From: Deinococcus sp.
GTDB lineage: Bacteria > Deinococcota > Deinococci > Deinococcales > Deinococcaceae
Length of the DNA stretch: 6,473 nucleotides
Direction of reading: 5' to 3'
NCBI GenBank assembly: GCA_028287665.1
Contig: JAQBPF010000085.1
Location: forward strand, 1 to 6,473
This document shows positions 1 to 6,473 of the stretch, one piece after another; positions within the stretch are counted from its first letter, which is position 1; every line of letters starts with the position of its first letter. A program made the position numbers and the translations under genes. The notes beneath the pieces were generated by a model. That model saw only the letters and a list, made by a program, of their open reading frames with translations. It was not told the DNA's origin and ran no database searches.

Positions 1-1
1 A

Positions 2-1354
2 AAATCCCGCGCGCTGCTTACGGCGTCCGAGGCCGCACTGGAATCCAGTCAGGCCCGCGCACAGGCGCTGGACAGCCAGGTGATTGACCTGAATACCCGT
101 TCGGCACTGGCCACACAGGAAGCGCAATTGGCCAAGAGCCGCGCCGCCGTGGCCCAGAGCCAGACTGAGGCAGCGCAGCGGCAGACCGATCAGGCGCAGG
201 CGCAGGCCGACGCAGCGCGGGCCGTCGCCAAAACGGCACAGAGATTGGCACAGGCGGCACAGGCCCAGGTGTTGGCCGTGGCCGCACAGGTCAAACAGGC
301 CCAGGCGCAGGTACGGCAGGCTGAGGCGCAGGCCCAGCAATCCCGCGCGCAGGTCGAAAAGACCCAGGCGCAGGCCGCTCAACTGGGCCTCCAGGTGCGC
401 CAACTGGAAGCCGACCGCGCCGCCGCCACCAAAGAACGCGACGCTGCTGTGGCGGCCCGCGCCCAGGCCGAAACCCAGCGTGAAGCCACCCTGCGCGAAA
501 GTACCCGCCTGACGGCCGAGCGTAACCGCATCGCCGCCGAACGGGACCGGGTGGCCCAGGAACGCAACCGCGCCGCCACCGAACTGACCAAAGCCGCGCA
601 AGAACGCCAGCAGGCCACCCTGGAGCGTGACCGGGTGCGGGCCGATCTGGCCACCCTCCGCAGCCAGCAGACGCAGCTCCGAACCGATAACGAGGTTCTC
701 TCCAGAGATCTGGCCACCGCCCGCGCCACACTGGGGCAGTTGCAAGACGAATATTCCAGTGCCCGCACCGAACTCAGCGCCAGCCGGAACACCGACCTGG
801 CCTTTCCGCGTAATGATCTGGTCTATGCAGGCGTGGTGCCCAGCGTGCGAAATCTGGACGCCTTCCTGGTGGCTGCGGCCAGCGCTGCCCAGAGCAGGGG
901 CGCGAAGGGTACGCCCGCTGCCCGCCTCAACGGAACGGCCCGCACGGCGCTGGAAACCAAACTGCGGGGCCTGAACGCCAGCACTTTTGTGCAGTGCCGC
1001 GCCGCAAGCAACACCGTGACGGGCTTTCCGGTGGACCTGACCTGCGACGCCCGCCCCAATAACGTGTTGTACCGCAGCGGCGAAAGCATTCGGCGCGTCA
1101 ATCTGACCCTCAGCGCCGACACCCGCAATATTCAGGCACAGATCAGTGACGCCGTTCAGGACGTCGTGCTGGACCTGACCACACGCGGCGTCCCCAGCGA
1201 ATACATCAACAATCTGGGGCTGGACGTGAATGAATTTGTAGACCTGATTACCCGCCTGAACGCCAGAGCGGGTCCGACAGCGACCATTTCCATTGCGGCC
1301 CGCGAGGATGTCCGGCCCGGCAGCCGTGTGGATCTGTACGCAATTTTGCCTTAA
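2..1354 (+). CDS. DUF3084-like coiled-coil protein, N-terminus missing (partial)
   Basis: The frame is open from base 2 to the TAA at 1352-1354, so this is the C-terminal 450 residues of a longer protein. The GTG at 80 is only the first in-frame start-type codon and is probably internal. Visible residues 1-265 are almost pure Ala/Gln/Arg/Glu heptad sequence, predicted as a long coiled coil; it includes three consecutive heptads built on AER[N/D]R (515-577). From residue 266 (LAFPRND) to the end lies a globular domain rich in beta-type segments, with two cysteines (VQCRA and LTCDA). A coiled coil followed by a compact C-terminal domain fits DUF3084 proteins of Deinococcus and cyanobacteria. 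Those normally begin with two membrane helices, which would lie left of the window. The function is unknown; an envelope-anchored scaffold is plausible but inferred. It could instead be another SMC-like coiled-coil protein. The gene converges on the M42 peptidase gene. Confidence 0.75.
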   Translation, partial: KSRALLTASEAALESSQARAQALDSQVIDLNTRSALATQEAQLAKSRAAVAQSQTEAAQRQTDQAQAQADAARAVAKTAQRLAQAAQAQVLAVAAQVKQAQAQVRQAEAQAQQSRAQVEKTQAQAAQLGLQVRQLEADRAAATKERDAAVAARAQAETQREATLRESTRLTAERNRIAAERDRVAQERNRAATELTKAAQERQQATLERDRVRADLATLRSQQTQLRTDNEVLSRDLATARATLGQLQDEYSSARTELSASRNTDLAFPRNDLVYAGVVPSVRNLDAFLVAAASAAQSRGAKGTPAARLNGTARTALETKLRGLNASTFVQCRAASNTVTGFPVDLTCDARPNNVLYRSGESIRRVNLTLSADTRNIQAQISDAVQDVVLDLTTRGVPSEYINNLGLDVNEFVDLITRLNARAGPTATISIAAREDVRPGSRVDLYAILP

Positions 1355-1396
1355 CAGAAGCTAGCCAGGGGGTTGCCTCCAAAAGCCTCTGCCGCT

Positions 1397-1447
1397 GCCG
1401 AAAACCTCCCAACAGGTTCAGTCGCTTGCCTGTTCGGCTTGATTTAG
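1397..1447 (+). terminator. Weak candidate terminator after the coiled-coil gene
   Basis: About 40 bases past the stop codon, GCCGAA (1397-1402) can pair with TTCGGC (1433-1438). Alternatively AACAGG (1411-1416) can pair with CCTGTT (1429-1434). A mildly T-rich TTGATTT follows. The two pairings share bases and the stems are short, so this is only a possible terminator. It is the only structure seen in the 200-base convergent gap. Confidence 0.25.
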
Positions 1448-1554
1448 ATGCTCTACATCACTTCGTCAACAAAGGATGAGGCACCGCCACAGGGTAGCCC
1501 AGCAGAACGGTGGGGCAGCCCTGAACGATTCCCATTCCTTTCCTGGCTTGGAAC

Positions 1555-2628
1555 TCAGCTCAGGTAGGCTACCAACAGATCAATTCCCGCCCGCAGATCG
1601 TCTTCGTGAACGGCCTCTACCACCGTATGGATATAACGCGTGGGCAAACTCAGGGTCAGCGTGGGAACGCCTGCCCGTGACTTCTGGATGGCCGCGCCGT
1701 CTGTGCCGCCCAACGCCAGCACTTCCAGCTGATAGCGAATGCCCTCGCGTTCGGCCAGATCCACGAATTCATCCACCAGCCAACGGGTCGAGACCATCGT
1801 GGAATCAAACACCTTGATCCCTATGCCGTCGCCCAGGCGGGTCACGGCTTCTTCGGGGGAAACTCCGGGGGTATCGACGGCCAGAGTCACGTCCAGACCG
1901 ATGCCCAGGGTGGGTTCTACGCCGTAGGCAGCCACGATGGCCCCGCGCAAGCCCACCTCTTCCTGCACGCTAAACACTGCCACCACATCATGGCGGGGCC
2001 GTTTGTCGCGGAACTGGCGCAGCACTTCAAGCTGCATAAACACGCTGGCACGGTCATCCATGGCCTTGCCCACGGTCAGCTTGCCCACCTGCCGCGCCGT
2101 CTGATCCAACGTCACCATGTCGCCTATGCGCACCCGCCGCTTGACCTCATCCACATCCAATCCCAGATCGACAAAGAATTCTTTGACCTCTGGAATCTTC
2201 TTGCGTTCTTCGGCGCTGGCAATGTGAACGGGCTTGCCGCCGGGCGTCAGGATGCCGGTCAGCGCACCGCCACGGGTCTGCACCGTGACATTGCGTGCAA
2301 ACAGGTTACGGGTATCAAAGCCTCCCAAGGCCTGCACGCGCAAAAAACCCCGGTCATCCACGAAGCGCACCAGGAAGCCGATTTCGTCCATGTGGGCGCT
2401 CAGCATGACGCGGTGGCGTTCGCCCTGATCGGACTTTTTGGCCTTGCGTCCTGCGCGGGTGGCCATGATGTTGCCCAACCCGTCTACCCGGACCTCATCG
2501 GCCAGCCCTTCCAGTTCACGCAGCACAAAATCACGTACCGCCTCTTCGTTGCCGGGCACGCCGTTCAGGTTTGAAAGCTGATTCAGAACTTCCAGCCGCA
2601 ATTCAGTTTTGGTCACGCGGCCCAGCAT
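1555..2628 (-). CDS. M42 family metallo-aminopeptidase
   Basis: A 357-residue cytosolic peptidase of the M42 family (glutamyl aminopeptidase, TET aminopeptidase and 'endoglucanase M' relatives). These remove N-terminal residues from peptides with a two-metal centre and often form dodecamers. The expected active-site residues are all present: His79 and Asp81 in AHMDEIG, bridging Asp191 in KAMDDR, catalytic Glu223 and ligand Glu224 in QEEVG, Asp246 in GLDVT and His334 in YIHT. The Glu224-Asp246 and Asp246-His334 spacings (22 and 88) match those I recall for archaeal TET enzymes. The length is normal and nothing is broken. The ATG at 2628 gives a typical N-terminus but has no Shine-Dalgarno; a weak -10-like CACACT lies 6 nt upstream, so the start is somewhat uncertain. 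An internal GTG (residue 5) is the main alternative. Substrate preference cannot be read from the sequence. The rpmE terminator upstream suggests independent transcription. Confidence 0.93.
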   Translation of the reverse strand: MLGRVTKTELRLEVLNQLSNLNGVPGNEEAVRDFVLRELEGLADEVRVDGLGNIMATRAGRKAKKSDQGERHRVMLSAHMDEIGFLVRFVDDRGFLRVQALGGFDTRNLFARNVTVQTRGGALTGILTPGGKPVHIASAEERKKIPEVKEFFVDLGLDVDEVKRRVRIGDMVTLDQTARQVGKLTVGKAMDDRASVFMQLEVLRQFRDKRPRHDVVAVFSVQEEVGLRGAIVAAYGVEPTLGIGLDVTLAVDTPGVSPEEAVTRLGDGIGIKVFDSTMVSTRWLVDEFVDLAEREGIRYQLEVLALGGTDGAAIQKSRAGVPTLTLSLPTRYIHTVVEAVHEDDLRAGIDLLVAYLS

Positions 2629-2759
2629 ATGCCGAGTGTGCAGCCGGGCGTCTGGGCCACCCGGACAGGATTAAGCTTTGGACAGGCCGGGAGGCCGCAG
2701 CCAGCAGAGGCCTGATCTTGTGAATTAGGCTGGAAACAGATTCAAACACGAACATCCAC

Positions 2760-2792
2760 AAAAAAACAGCCCCACCATCTCTGGCAGGGCTG
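2760..2792 (-). terminator. Rho-independent terminator of rpmE
   Basis: Read on the minus strand, a 10-bp stem (arms 2783-2792 and 2767-2776, two G-U pairs) closes a six-base loop and is followed directly by a run of seven T (2766-2760). It starts 16 bases past the rpmE stop codon. It separates rpmE from the M42 gene. Confidence 0.85.
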
Positions 2793-2807
2793 CTCTTGAC
2801 CTGGGTC

Positions 2808-3026
<219 letters not shown>

Positions 3027-3031
3027 GGGTG

Positions 3032-3039
3032 CCTCCTCC
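3032..3039 (-). promoter_or_regulatory. Strong ribosome-binding site of rpmE
   Basis: GGAGGAGG on the minus strand, ending 5 nt before the rpmE ATG. It fixes the start at 3026 against the longer open frame. It is the only strong Shine-Dalgarno seen among the starts in this window. Confidence 0.9.
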
Positions 3040-3060
3040 GTCACGTCGAGTGCGTAACGG
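3038..3060 (-). promoter_or_regulatory. Hairpin in the rpmE 5' untranslated region
   Basis: In the rpmE transcript CCGUUACG (3060-3053) can pair with CGUGACGG (3045-3038) around a 7-base loop. This gives eight base pairs, one of them U-G. The 3' arm takes in the first two G of the Shine-Dalgarno. The U-G pair works only in the minus-strand RNA, since the plus-strand copy would have a C-A mismatch. A role in translational control is inference. Confidence 0.4.
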
Positions 3061-3071
3061 GCAACCCTAAA

Positions 3072-3080
3072 ACTGTAGCA
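3072..3080 (-). promoter_or_regulatory. Extended -10 promoter element of rpmE
   Basis: TGC followed by TACAGT on the minus strand fits an extended -10 (TGn plus TAnnnT). No good -35 hexamer is seen 16-18 bases upstream. A start site near 3065 would give a leader of about 40 nt containing the hairpin and the ribosome-binding site. Confidence 0.45.
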
Positions 3081-3132
3081 CACCTGTGGGGGTCCTATGC
3101 CCGATTCAGGTTCAGATGCTGGGGCCCACCCC

Positions 3133-4317
3133 TCAGGGCCAGATAAATGCATCCTGCCAGGTCTCGCCCCGCCGAATGAACGGCATAGGTGTTCCGGTGA
3201 CCCGGTAGCCACCCTTGACCGCAGCGCGAACGATCAGCCGGGGGTCAAGCTGTGGATACAGCGTGCGGGCAAAAGCCACGTCATCGCGCACGTCAAGGCT
3301 GCCGCCGCTGGCCACCGAATCGGTGCCGAGGGCGATTTCTACCCCAGCCGCCGCAAACCCGGCCCATGGAAACACCCCGCATTCCAGGTGGGTGTTGCTG
3401 CGGGGGCAGGAAACCACAGCGCAGCCTGCGCGCGCGGTGCGGGCGATGTCATCGGGCGTCACATTGACCATATGTACCAGCGTGGGGCGGGCGGCCAACA
3501 CGCCGAGTTCATCCAGGTAACGCACGGGCGTCAGCTCGGCTTCGGGGGGCCGTCCGATGACTTCGGCAAAGGTGGCCGGGTAGGGAAAACGGGTCATGCT
3601 GTCCCAGATGGGGCCGCCGCCTGTGCGGAACAGTTCGATCTCGGCGGGATGTTCGGCCACATGAATCTGCATCGCGATGCCCTCGCCCGCCGCGTAGTCG
3701 GCCAGCAGACGCATCAGGCGGTGGCTGACCGTAAACGGCGCGTGAGGCGACAGGCCGAGGCGGGGGCCGCCGGGACGCTCCAGCTTGCGGTGGCTTTCGA
3801 TGACCTGCCGCGCCGCACTGAAGACCTCGTCGGCCCGGTCTGGAAAGGGGCTGAGTACCTCGTAATAGAGGACGCCGGAGAGGTCTGTGCGGGACAGAAG
3901 CGGGGCCAGGAGGTCTTGCCCGTGCGACCACACGATGTCGCCCACTGCACCCACGCCCGAACGGGTCAGCGTATCGGCCCCGGCCAAGGCGCCCGCCAGG
4001 CCGCGTTTTTCTCGCTGCCCCATGGCCACTTCAGGAATCCAGCGAAAGTACGGCAGGGCGCGGAAGTCGTAGGCGCTCATGTCGAGATGCGTGTGGGCAT
4101 TCACGGGGGGCGGCGCGATGACACTTCCGGCCCGGCGCTCGCGGGCATGAGGAAAATTACCGCGCAGGGTGTCGGGATGGCCGGTGGCCGCCACAATGCC
4201 GCCCGAGACCACCACACCGCCCGGCGACTGTGCGCCGCCCATGCCCGTATAGAGGATGTCGCAGGTCAGCAGTTCGGGGGTATGGGGGGCAGCATCAGCG
4301 GCGGCAGGATCAGACAT
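3133..4317 (-). CDS. COG0402 amidohydrolase, probable 6-aminodeoxyfutalosine deaminase
   Basis: A 394-residue amidohydrolase-superfamily deaminase (TIM barrel, one divalent metal). Visible metal and catalytic residues are His75 and His77 (NAHTHLD), His192 (SPHAPFT), His219 and Glu222 (IHVAE), His282 (LVHMVN) and Asp333 (GTDSVAS). After HTHLD the segment MSAYDFRALPYFRWIPEV resembles the HLE.S...YG.F..WL pattern of aminofutalosine deaminases more than the MTA/SAH or chlorohydrolase type. A D. radiodurans COG0402 enzyme (Dr0824) is reported to deaminate 6-aminodeoxyfutalosine in the futalosine route to menaquinone. Orthology to it is my inference. Alternatives are MTA/SAH or guanine deaminase. 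The frame stays open to 4389, but a longer start would run through the spo0M terminator. The ATG at 4317 (MSDPAAADA) is preferred, with CACAAT 7 nt before it and no Shine-Dalgarno. No mqn genes lie nearby. No clear terminator follows, so read-through into rpmE is possible. Confidence 0.88.
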   Translation of the reverse strand: MSDPAAADAAPHTPELLTCDILYTGMGGAQSPGGVVVSGGIVAATGHPDTLRGNFPHARERRAGSVIAPPPVNAHTHLDMSAYDFRALPYFRWIPEVAMGQREKRGLAGALAGADTLTRSGVGAVGDIVWSHGQDLLAPLLSRTDLSGVLYYEVLSPFPDRADEVFSAARQVIESHRKLERPGGPRLGLSPHAPFTVSHRLMRLLADYAAGEGIAMQIHVAEHPAEIELFRTGGGPIWDSMTRFPYPATFAEVIGRPPEAELTPVRYLDELGVLAARPTLVHMVNVTPDDIARTARAGCAVVSCPRSNTHLECGVFPWAGFAAAGVEIALGTDSVASGGSLDVRDDVAFARTLYPQLDPRLIVRAAVKGGYRVTGTPMPFIRRGETWQDAFIWP

Positions 4318-4324
4318 GCCCGCT

Positions 4325-4330
4325 ATTGTG
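4325..4330 (-). promoter_or_regulatory. Candidate -10 element for a leaderless amidohydrolase mRNA
   Basis: CACAAT on the minus strand lies exactly 7 nt before the ATG at 4317, where no Shine-Dalgarno is present. A poor -35 candidate (TTTTGT) lies 16 bases further upstream. Transcription would then start at or next to the ATG. The match to TATAAT is partial. Confidence 0.35.
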
Positions 4331-4348
4331 CCGCGTGAAAGGGCAGAC

Positions 4349-4381
4349 AAAAGGCCGGACAGCCCTTCAGCGTGTCCGGCC
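4349..4381 (-). terminator. Rho-independent terminator of the Spo0M family gene
   Basis: On the minus strand GGCCGGACA (4381-4373) pairs perfectly with TGTCCGGCC (4361-4353) around an 11-base loop and is followed by TTTT (4352-4349) and a TCT a little further on. It starts 14 bases past the stop codon of the Spo0M gene. Only the minus-strand side has the T run. Confidence 0.85.
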
Positions 4382-4395
4382 ATCAACAACAGGTT

Positions 4396-5130
4396 CTAAC
4401 TCAGGCGCTTGATCCGGCCCTCCAGTTCGTGTGCCACGGCGTCCGGCCCCTGCCGCAGCAAATGGCCGGGCACATTCCAGCGGTCCTTGCTCTCAAATTC
4501 GCTGGTAAACAGACTCGCCACCCCCGTCGCGCGGCGGTCCACTTCCAAGATCACGTCCAGGCCGTCGCCATTGGGGAACATCATCAGTTCCAGTTCGGTC
4601 AGTTTGTACTGCCCATGCGGGGGCCGGAAGCTGAGTTCCTGTGCAATCCGCCCGTGATGATGCTCGACTTCGCTTTTGGCCAGATTAAAGCCGAGGCGCT
4701 GCGCCGCACTGATCAGGGTCTCCATTGCTGCACTGGGCAAAATGGTCAATTGGTCGTTGTCACCGGGGTCGGCGGCTCCGGCAATATCAGCGTCGGTGAC
4801 GAGCCAAACGGCCGTGCCGGGCAAGGTCAGCGGCGTGCCCGCCGGAACCACCACACTGAAGGGAAATTCCTGCGTCTCGCCGGGGCGAATGACGAAGTTG
4901 CCCGTGATGGGCTGAGTCAAAAGCGTGTGCGTCACGTAAGAATCGTCGTGGCGGTAGCGGGTGGCGATTCCCAGATTGATGCGCTCGATGGTCTGCTCCA
5001 CCGCGCCGCCCCTCACCACCACCACGCCGGTCAGGGCGTCACCGATCCGCACGGCCCGGTCACGCAATTGCGCGTCCACTTTTGCCGCACCCACACCCAC
5101 CGACGCCATCATTTTTTTCAGGAATCCCAT
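4396..5130 (-). CDS. Spo0M (SpoOM) family arrestin-like protein
   Basis: A 244-residue protein matching the Spo0M family, named after a Bacillus subtilis sporulation-control protein with an arrestin-like beta-sandwich fold. The N-terminus MGFLKKMMASVGVGAAKVDAQL is typical. It is followed by alternating beta segments (GDALTGVVVVRGG, GNFVIRPGETQEFPFSVVVP, GTAVWLVTDADIAG). Then come a helical linker (LISAAQRLGF), a histidine triplet (157-159), QYKLTELELMMFPNG and LDVILEVDRR. There is no signal peptide and no membrane segment, so it should be cytosolic. The family occurs in non-sporulating bacteria, where its role is unclear. The upstream ATG at 5136 would add Met-Arg; the start at 5130 is preferred from the family N-terminus and a TAGATG 7 nt before it. 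It lies 63 bases after ppgK and has its own strong terminator. A link to glucose or polyphosphate metabolism is not supported beyond adjacency. Confidence 0.9.
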   Translation of the reverse strand: MGFLKKMMASVGVGAAKVDAQLRDRAVRIGDALTGVVVVRGGAVEQTIERINLGIATRYRHDDSYVTHTLLTQPITGNFVIRPGETQEFPFSVVVPAGTPLTLPGTAVWLVTDADIAGAADPGDNDQLTILPSAAMETLISAAQRLGFNLAKSEVEHHHGRIAQELSFRPPHGQYKLTELELMMFPNGDGLDVILEVDRRATGVASLFTSEFESKDRWNVPGHLLRQGPDAVAHELEGRIKRLS

Positions 5131-5193
5131 ACGCATTCATCTACGCACCGATTCAGAAAAAGGTTCCTGGCTCAGCCCCGCCTGCTCTCAGGT

Positions 5194-5949
5194 CTACTTC
5201 TTGACCTTTCCACGGTGCTCGGCAATCATGGCCGCGCCCACGATACCCGCATCGTTGAGCAGGGCGGCGGGGACCAATTTGCTGCGCTCCAGCACCAGCG
5301 CCGATTGCCATTTTTCGGCCTTTTTGCTCACGCCGCCGCCGATAATAAACAGATCGGGCGAAAACAGCAGTTCCAGGTGTTGCAGGTACTTGCTGGCGCG
5401 GGCGGCCCACTGCTTCCAGTTCAGGTCGTCGCGTTCACGGGCACGGTCAGAGGCCCAGGTTTCGGCGTGCTTGTCGCGGAGCCAGAGGTGGCCGAGTTCG
5501 GTGTTGGGCACCAGCACACCGTCATAGATCAGAGCGCTGCCGATGCCCGTGCCAAAGGTCAGCACCAAGACTGTGCCTGCCACGCCCGCCCCCGCACCAA
5601 ATTTGGCTTCGGCCAGTCCTGCGGCGTCGGCATCGTTGATCAGGGTCACGTTCTGGCCCGTGGCGCCGGTGAAAAGTTTGTCGGCATCCAGGCCGATCCA
5701 GCCCTTGTCTACATTGGCCGCACTGAGGGTGACGCCGTGTTGCACGATACCGGGAAAGGTCACGCCCACCGCGCCCTTATGCCCGAAGTGCCGCACCAGT
5801 TCCGCCACCACCCCCTTCACATCCTCCGGGCGTGCGCCTTCGGGGGTGGCGATCCGGTGCCGCTCCGCCGTGAGTTTGCCCGTTGCCGTGTCTACTGGAG
5901 CGCCCTTGATGCCGCTTCCGCCAATATCGATCCCGAGAATGACCGCCAT
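5194..5949 (-). CDS. ppgK: Polyphosphate glucokinase (ROK family)
   Basis: A 251-residue cytosolic ROK-family kinase that phosphorylates glucose to glucose-6-phosphate, with inorganic polyphosphate (and in many homologues ATP) as phosphate donor. The phosphate-binding loop [11 protein letters not shown] (6-16) is followed by the D..TGKL signature. Further on are [12 protein letters not shown] (62-73), [10 protein letters not shown] (77-86), NDADAAG with catalytic Asp106, [11 protein letters not shown] (131-141), PNTELGH with sugar-contacting Glu151 and His154, and [13 protein letters not shown] (202-214). These blocks track the mycobacterial polyphosphate glucokinase nearly segment by segment. 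The zinc-binding CxCG..GC motif of other ROK proteins is absent, as expected for this subgroup. The length is normal. The start at 5949 places [11 protein letters not shown] at the N-terminus. It has no Shine-Dalgarno, but TACGCT lies 7 nt upstream. Only a weak hairpin lies before the Spo0M gene, so limited co-transcription with it is possible. A plain ATP glucokinase is the alternative. Confidence 0.93.
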   Translation of the reverse strand: MAVILGIDIGGSGIKGAPVDTATGKLTAERHRIATPEGARPEDVKGVVAELVRHFGHKGAVGVTFPGIVQHGVTLSAANVDKGWIGLDADKLFTGATGQNVTLINDADAAGLAEAKFGAGAGVAGTVLVLTFGTGIGSALIYDGVLVPNTELGHLWLRDKHAETWASDRARERDDLNWKQWAARASKYLQHLELLFSPDLFIIGGGVSKKAEKWQSALVLERSKLVPAALLNDAGIVGAAMIAEHRGKVKK

Positions 5950-5956
5950 ACCGCAC

Positions 5957-5962
5957 AGCGTA
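5957..5962 (-). promoter_or_regulatory. Candidate -10 element for a leaderless ppgK mRNA
   Basis: TACGCT (a TAnnnT match) on the minus strand lies 7 nt before the ppgK ATG, where there is no Shine-Dalgarno. This is the arrangement reported for leaderless genes in Deinococcus. No convincing -35 is seen in the C-rich sequence upstream. Confidence 0.4.
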
Positions 5963-6139
5963 CAGGCTGGGCGGGGGAAGGGGGCGATGAAGCGGGACAG
6001 TCAGGGGTGGAGGTGGCGGCTCTGAAGATCTAAAGGGCGAGGACAAGGGCTTAAAGCTGAGTCGGAATCTCTTGTTCAGCCCCTCAGACCCTCGGACGCT
6101 TTTCCACCTTCCAGCGCACCATAAACCGAGCACAACACA

Positions 6140-6175
6140 GCAGGCCCGCCCCTCCCATCGGAAAGGCGGGCCTGC
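6140..6175 (-). terminator. Strong hairpin behind rplT, probable terminator
   Basis: A perfect 11-bp stem, GCAGGCCCGCC (6140-6150) with GGCGGGCCTGC (6165-6175). On the minus strand it can extend inward to about 16 bp with two G-U pairs and a four-base loop. It begins 17 bases past the rplT stop codon. On the minus strand the tail is only moderately T-rich (TGTGTTGTG). On the plus strand TTATTTCT follows, so the hairpin may work in both directions. Confidence 0.7.
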
Positions 6176-6192
6176 TTATTTCTGCTCTGGGC

Positions 6193-6473
<281 letters not shown>

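Noticed and set aside
80..82. GTG as the start of the coiled-coil gene.
   Set aside because: The same frame is open and coil-like back to base 2, and no ribosome-binding site precedes the GTG. The gene is truncated by the window edge.
1990..2574. A 194-codon plus-strand frame antisense to the M42 peptidase.
   Set aside because: It is a shadow of the M42 gene, whose metal ligands are all intact on the minus strand.
2629..2759. Short direct repeat GGACAGG and the GGCC-type inverted repeat upstream of the M42 gene.
   Set aside because: They are short, GC-rich and expected by chance. They do not match the radiation-response palindrome of Deinococcus or an insertion-sequence end.
3097..4338. A 413-codon plus-strand frame antisense to the amidohydrolase.
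   Set aside because: The minus strand carries a complete set of amidohydrolase active-site motifs. The plus-strand product is low in information and lacks motifs.
5112..5118. Run of seven A (coding strand) near the start of spo0M, a possible slippage site.
   Set aside because: It encodes the normal Lys-Lys-Met of the family N-terminus, and the downstream frame is intact. Nothing suggests programmed frameshifting.
5159..5193. Possible terminator between ppgK and spo0M on the minus strand (CCTG...CAGG, then TTTTT).
   Set aside because: The stem is only 4 plus 3 bp with an internal loop, and the T run begins 4 bases after it. Too weak to call.
5987..6025. Plus-strand mini-ORF of 12 codons ([12 protein letters not shown]) preceded by a G-rich stretch.
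   Set aside because: It is too short, and the purine-rich upstream sequence is explained by the local base composition. No family is recognisable and no promoter is seen.
4372..6033. A 553-codon open frame on the plus strand, antisense to both spo0M and ppgK.
   Set aside because: The product is His/Gln/Gly-rich without any recognisable domain and spans two well-supported genes and their gap. Long antisense frames are expected from the codon bias of high-GC genes.

Overview
The window looks like chromosomal housekeeping DNA from a Deinococcus-type bacterium. The reasons are high GC content, a cysteine-free bL31, a polyphosphate-type glucokinase, a DUF3084-like coiled-coil protein, and several genes with no Shine-Dalgarno sequence but a -10-like hexamer about 7 nt before the ATG, a pattern known for leaderless genes in Deinococcus. 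The genus is inferred from gene content and signals; no database search was run.

Layout. Positions 2-1354 (+) hold the 3' part of a long coiled-coil protein gene (DUF3084-like) that enters from the left edge. It converges on six minus-strand genes. In their reading direction, from the right edge, these are rplT (bL20, cut by the edge), ppgK (polyphosphate glucokinase), a Spo0M family gene, a COG0402 amidohydrolase (probable 6-aminodeoxyfutalosine deaminase of menaquinone synthesis), rpmE (bL31) and an M42 aminopeptidase. No gene-free stretch exceeds 300 bases. The gap 1355-1554 holds only a weak hairpin. The gap 2629-2807 holds the rpmE terminator and presumably the M42 promoter. The gap 5950-6192 holds a strong hairpin behind rplT and a -10-like element in front of ppgK.

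Organisation. The minus-strand genes share direction but do not look like one operon. Strong hairpins sit after rplT, spo0M and rpmE, and candidate promoter elements sit in front of ppgK, the amidohydrolase and rpmE. The functions are unrelated: translation, sugar phosphorylation, quinone synthesis and peptide turnover. This is best read as adjacent single-gene units.

No mobile element, CRISPR array, tRNA, defence system or clearly new multi-gene system is visible. The most useful second looks are a hairpin touching the rpmE ribosome-binding site, the contrast between leaderless-type starts and the strong rpmE Shine-Dalgarno, and the deaminase assignment.
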